Source: Candidatus Kuenenia stuttgartensis (GTDB taxonomy: Bacteria > Planctomycetota > Planctomycetia > Isosphaerales > Isosphaeraceae). Taken from it: 6,754 nucleotides of DNA. Both the position numbers and the translations under genes were made by a program. This document shows, piece after piece, positions 6,285 through 6,754 of this stretch. Below the pieces are notes generated by a model. The model was given only the letters and a program-made list of their open reading frames with translations. It did not search any database and was not told where the DNA came from. The DNA lies in assembly GCA_945874095.1 (NCBI GenBank), contig CAMCFM010000253.1, positions 1 to 6,754 on the forward strand, read 5' to 3'. Numbering within the stretch: the first letter of the stretch is position 1; the number at the start of each line of letters is the position of its first letter.

Positions 6285-6754
6285 ATGTCCGCCGAAGGAA
6301 TGATCATCGCTGACGGACTCACGAAGCAATATGGCCGATTTATCGCGGTTCGAGACATGACGTTCTCGATCCCTGCCGGTCAGGTCGTCGCTTTTCTGGG
6401 TCCAAACGGAGCCGGTAAATCTACCACAATGAAGCTCCTGACAGGCTTTCTGGCGCCGACCAGCGGTACGGCCAAAATTGCGGGGGTGAATGTGTCCGAA
6501 GACCGCATCGCCGCAGCCGAACGGCTCGGTTATCTGCCTGAAAACGGCCCGCTTTATCCTGACATGACTCCGCTCGAACTGCTCGACTTTTTTGGTGAAG
6601 CCAGAGGGCTTCATGGCAGCTATCTGCAAGGTCGTGTCGAAGAAGTCGTCGGCTTGTGTGCTTTGGAACAGGTGGCCAACAAGTCGATTGGAAAACTCTC
6701 AAAAGGTTACCGACAGAGAGTTTCCATGGCTCAGGCCCTGCTTCATGATCCCGA
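6285..6754 (+). CDS. ABC transporter ATP-binding protein, ABC-2/GldA-like (3' end outside window)
   Basis: The first 156 codons of an ABC ATPase are present and the gene runs off the window's right edge. ATP hydrolysis by this subunit would power a membrane permease, presumably an ABC-2 type partner encoded downstream. The Walker A motif is GPNGAGKST (39-47). The Q-loop region reads LGYLPENGPLYPDMTP (81-96), with Glu86 at the usual Gln position, as I recall for GldA/NosF-like ATPases. The signature motif is LSKGYRQRV (138-146). Walker B, the D-loop and the switch His lie outside. An in-frame TGA at 6240-6242 excludes a much longer N-terminus. The ATG at 6285 has GGGAG at 6270-6274, 10 bases upstream. 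The ATG at 6300 would begin closer to the family consensus (MIIADGLTKQYG), but its AGGA abuts the codon directly, so 6285 is preferred. Substrate and direction of transport are unknown. The GldA resemblance does not by itself imply gliding. Confidence 0.93.
   Translation, partial: MSAEGMIIADGLTKQYGRFIAVRDMTFSIPAGQVVAFLGPNGAGKSTTMKLLTGFLAPTSGTAKIAGVNVSEDRIAAAERLGYLPENGPLYPDMTPLELLDFFGEARGLHGSYLQGRVEEVVGLCALEQVANKSIGKLSKGYRQRVSMAQALLHDP

Noticed and set aside
6183..6702. Antisense open frames opposite the ABC ATPase gene
   Set aside because: The sense strand encodes unmistakable Walker A and ABC signature motifs through this stretch, so the reverse frames are shadows.
139..6754. A coherent undescribed multi-gene system such as defence, biosynthesis or a mobile island
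   Set aside because: All five large genes belong to well-known families with unrelated roles. There are no integrase, transposase, tRNA-junction, toxin-antitoxin or repeat-array signatures.

Overview
The window looks like a chromosomal, mostly housekeeping stretch from a free-living Gram-negative-type bacterium, most likely a planctomycete. That placement is an inference from memory of family members and was not searched. It rests on the Gld/Nos-like ABC ATPase with its GYLPENGPLYPDMTP stretch, the secreted S41 protease with a Lys/Glu-rich tail, roughly half G+C with mixed codon choice, and several starts without a clear Shine-Dalgarno sequence. All genes lie on the + strand. There is no rRNA, tRNA, CRISPR array, transposase or other mobile-element signature.

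Layout. Bases 1-138 hold a good promoter candidate for the first gene. Bases 139-2241 encode a full-length YyaL/SPATA20-type protein, a thioredoxin-like domain followed by an (alpha/alpha) barrel. The 120-base gap at 2242-2361 carries a possible promoter and a perfect 9-bp inverted repeat that overlaps its -10 box. Bases 2362-3729 encode an exported PDZ-containing S41 (CtpA/Prc-type) protease with an intact Ser/Lys active site, closed by a strong stem-loop terminator at 3756-3797. Bases 3863-5002 encode a GT4-type glycosyltransferase, and its stop codon overlaps the start of tsaD (5002-6102) by one base (TAATG). After tsaD, the 182-base gap holds a possible 33-codon ORF with a Shine-Dalgarno-like sequence and a possible sigma-70 promoter. 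The window ends inside an ABC transporter ATPase gene starting at 6285.

How the genes relate. The terminator at 3756-3797 splits the window into two transcription groups: the YyaL-like gene and the protease upstream, and the glycosyltransferase-tsaD pair downstream, with the ABC gene following in the same direction. Only glycosyltransferase-tsaD is clearly operonic. The products act in different places: tRNA modification in the cytoplasm, proteolysis outside the inner membrane, glycan assembly, and membrane transport. I see no common pathway and no convincing undescribed system. The points that merit a second look are local: the palindrome at the protease promoter, the mini-ORF ahead of the ABC gene, the 13-residue insertion in TsaD, and the composition and coupling of the glycosyltransferase gene.
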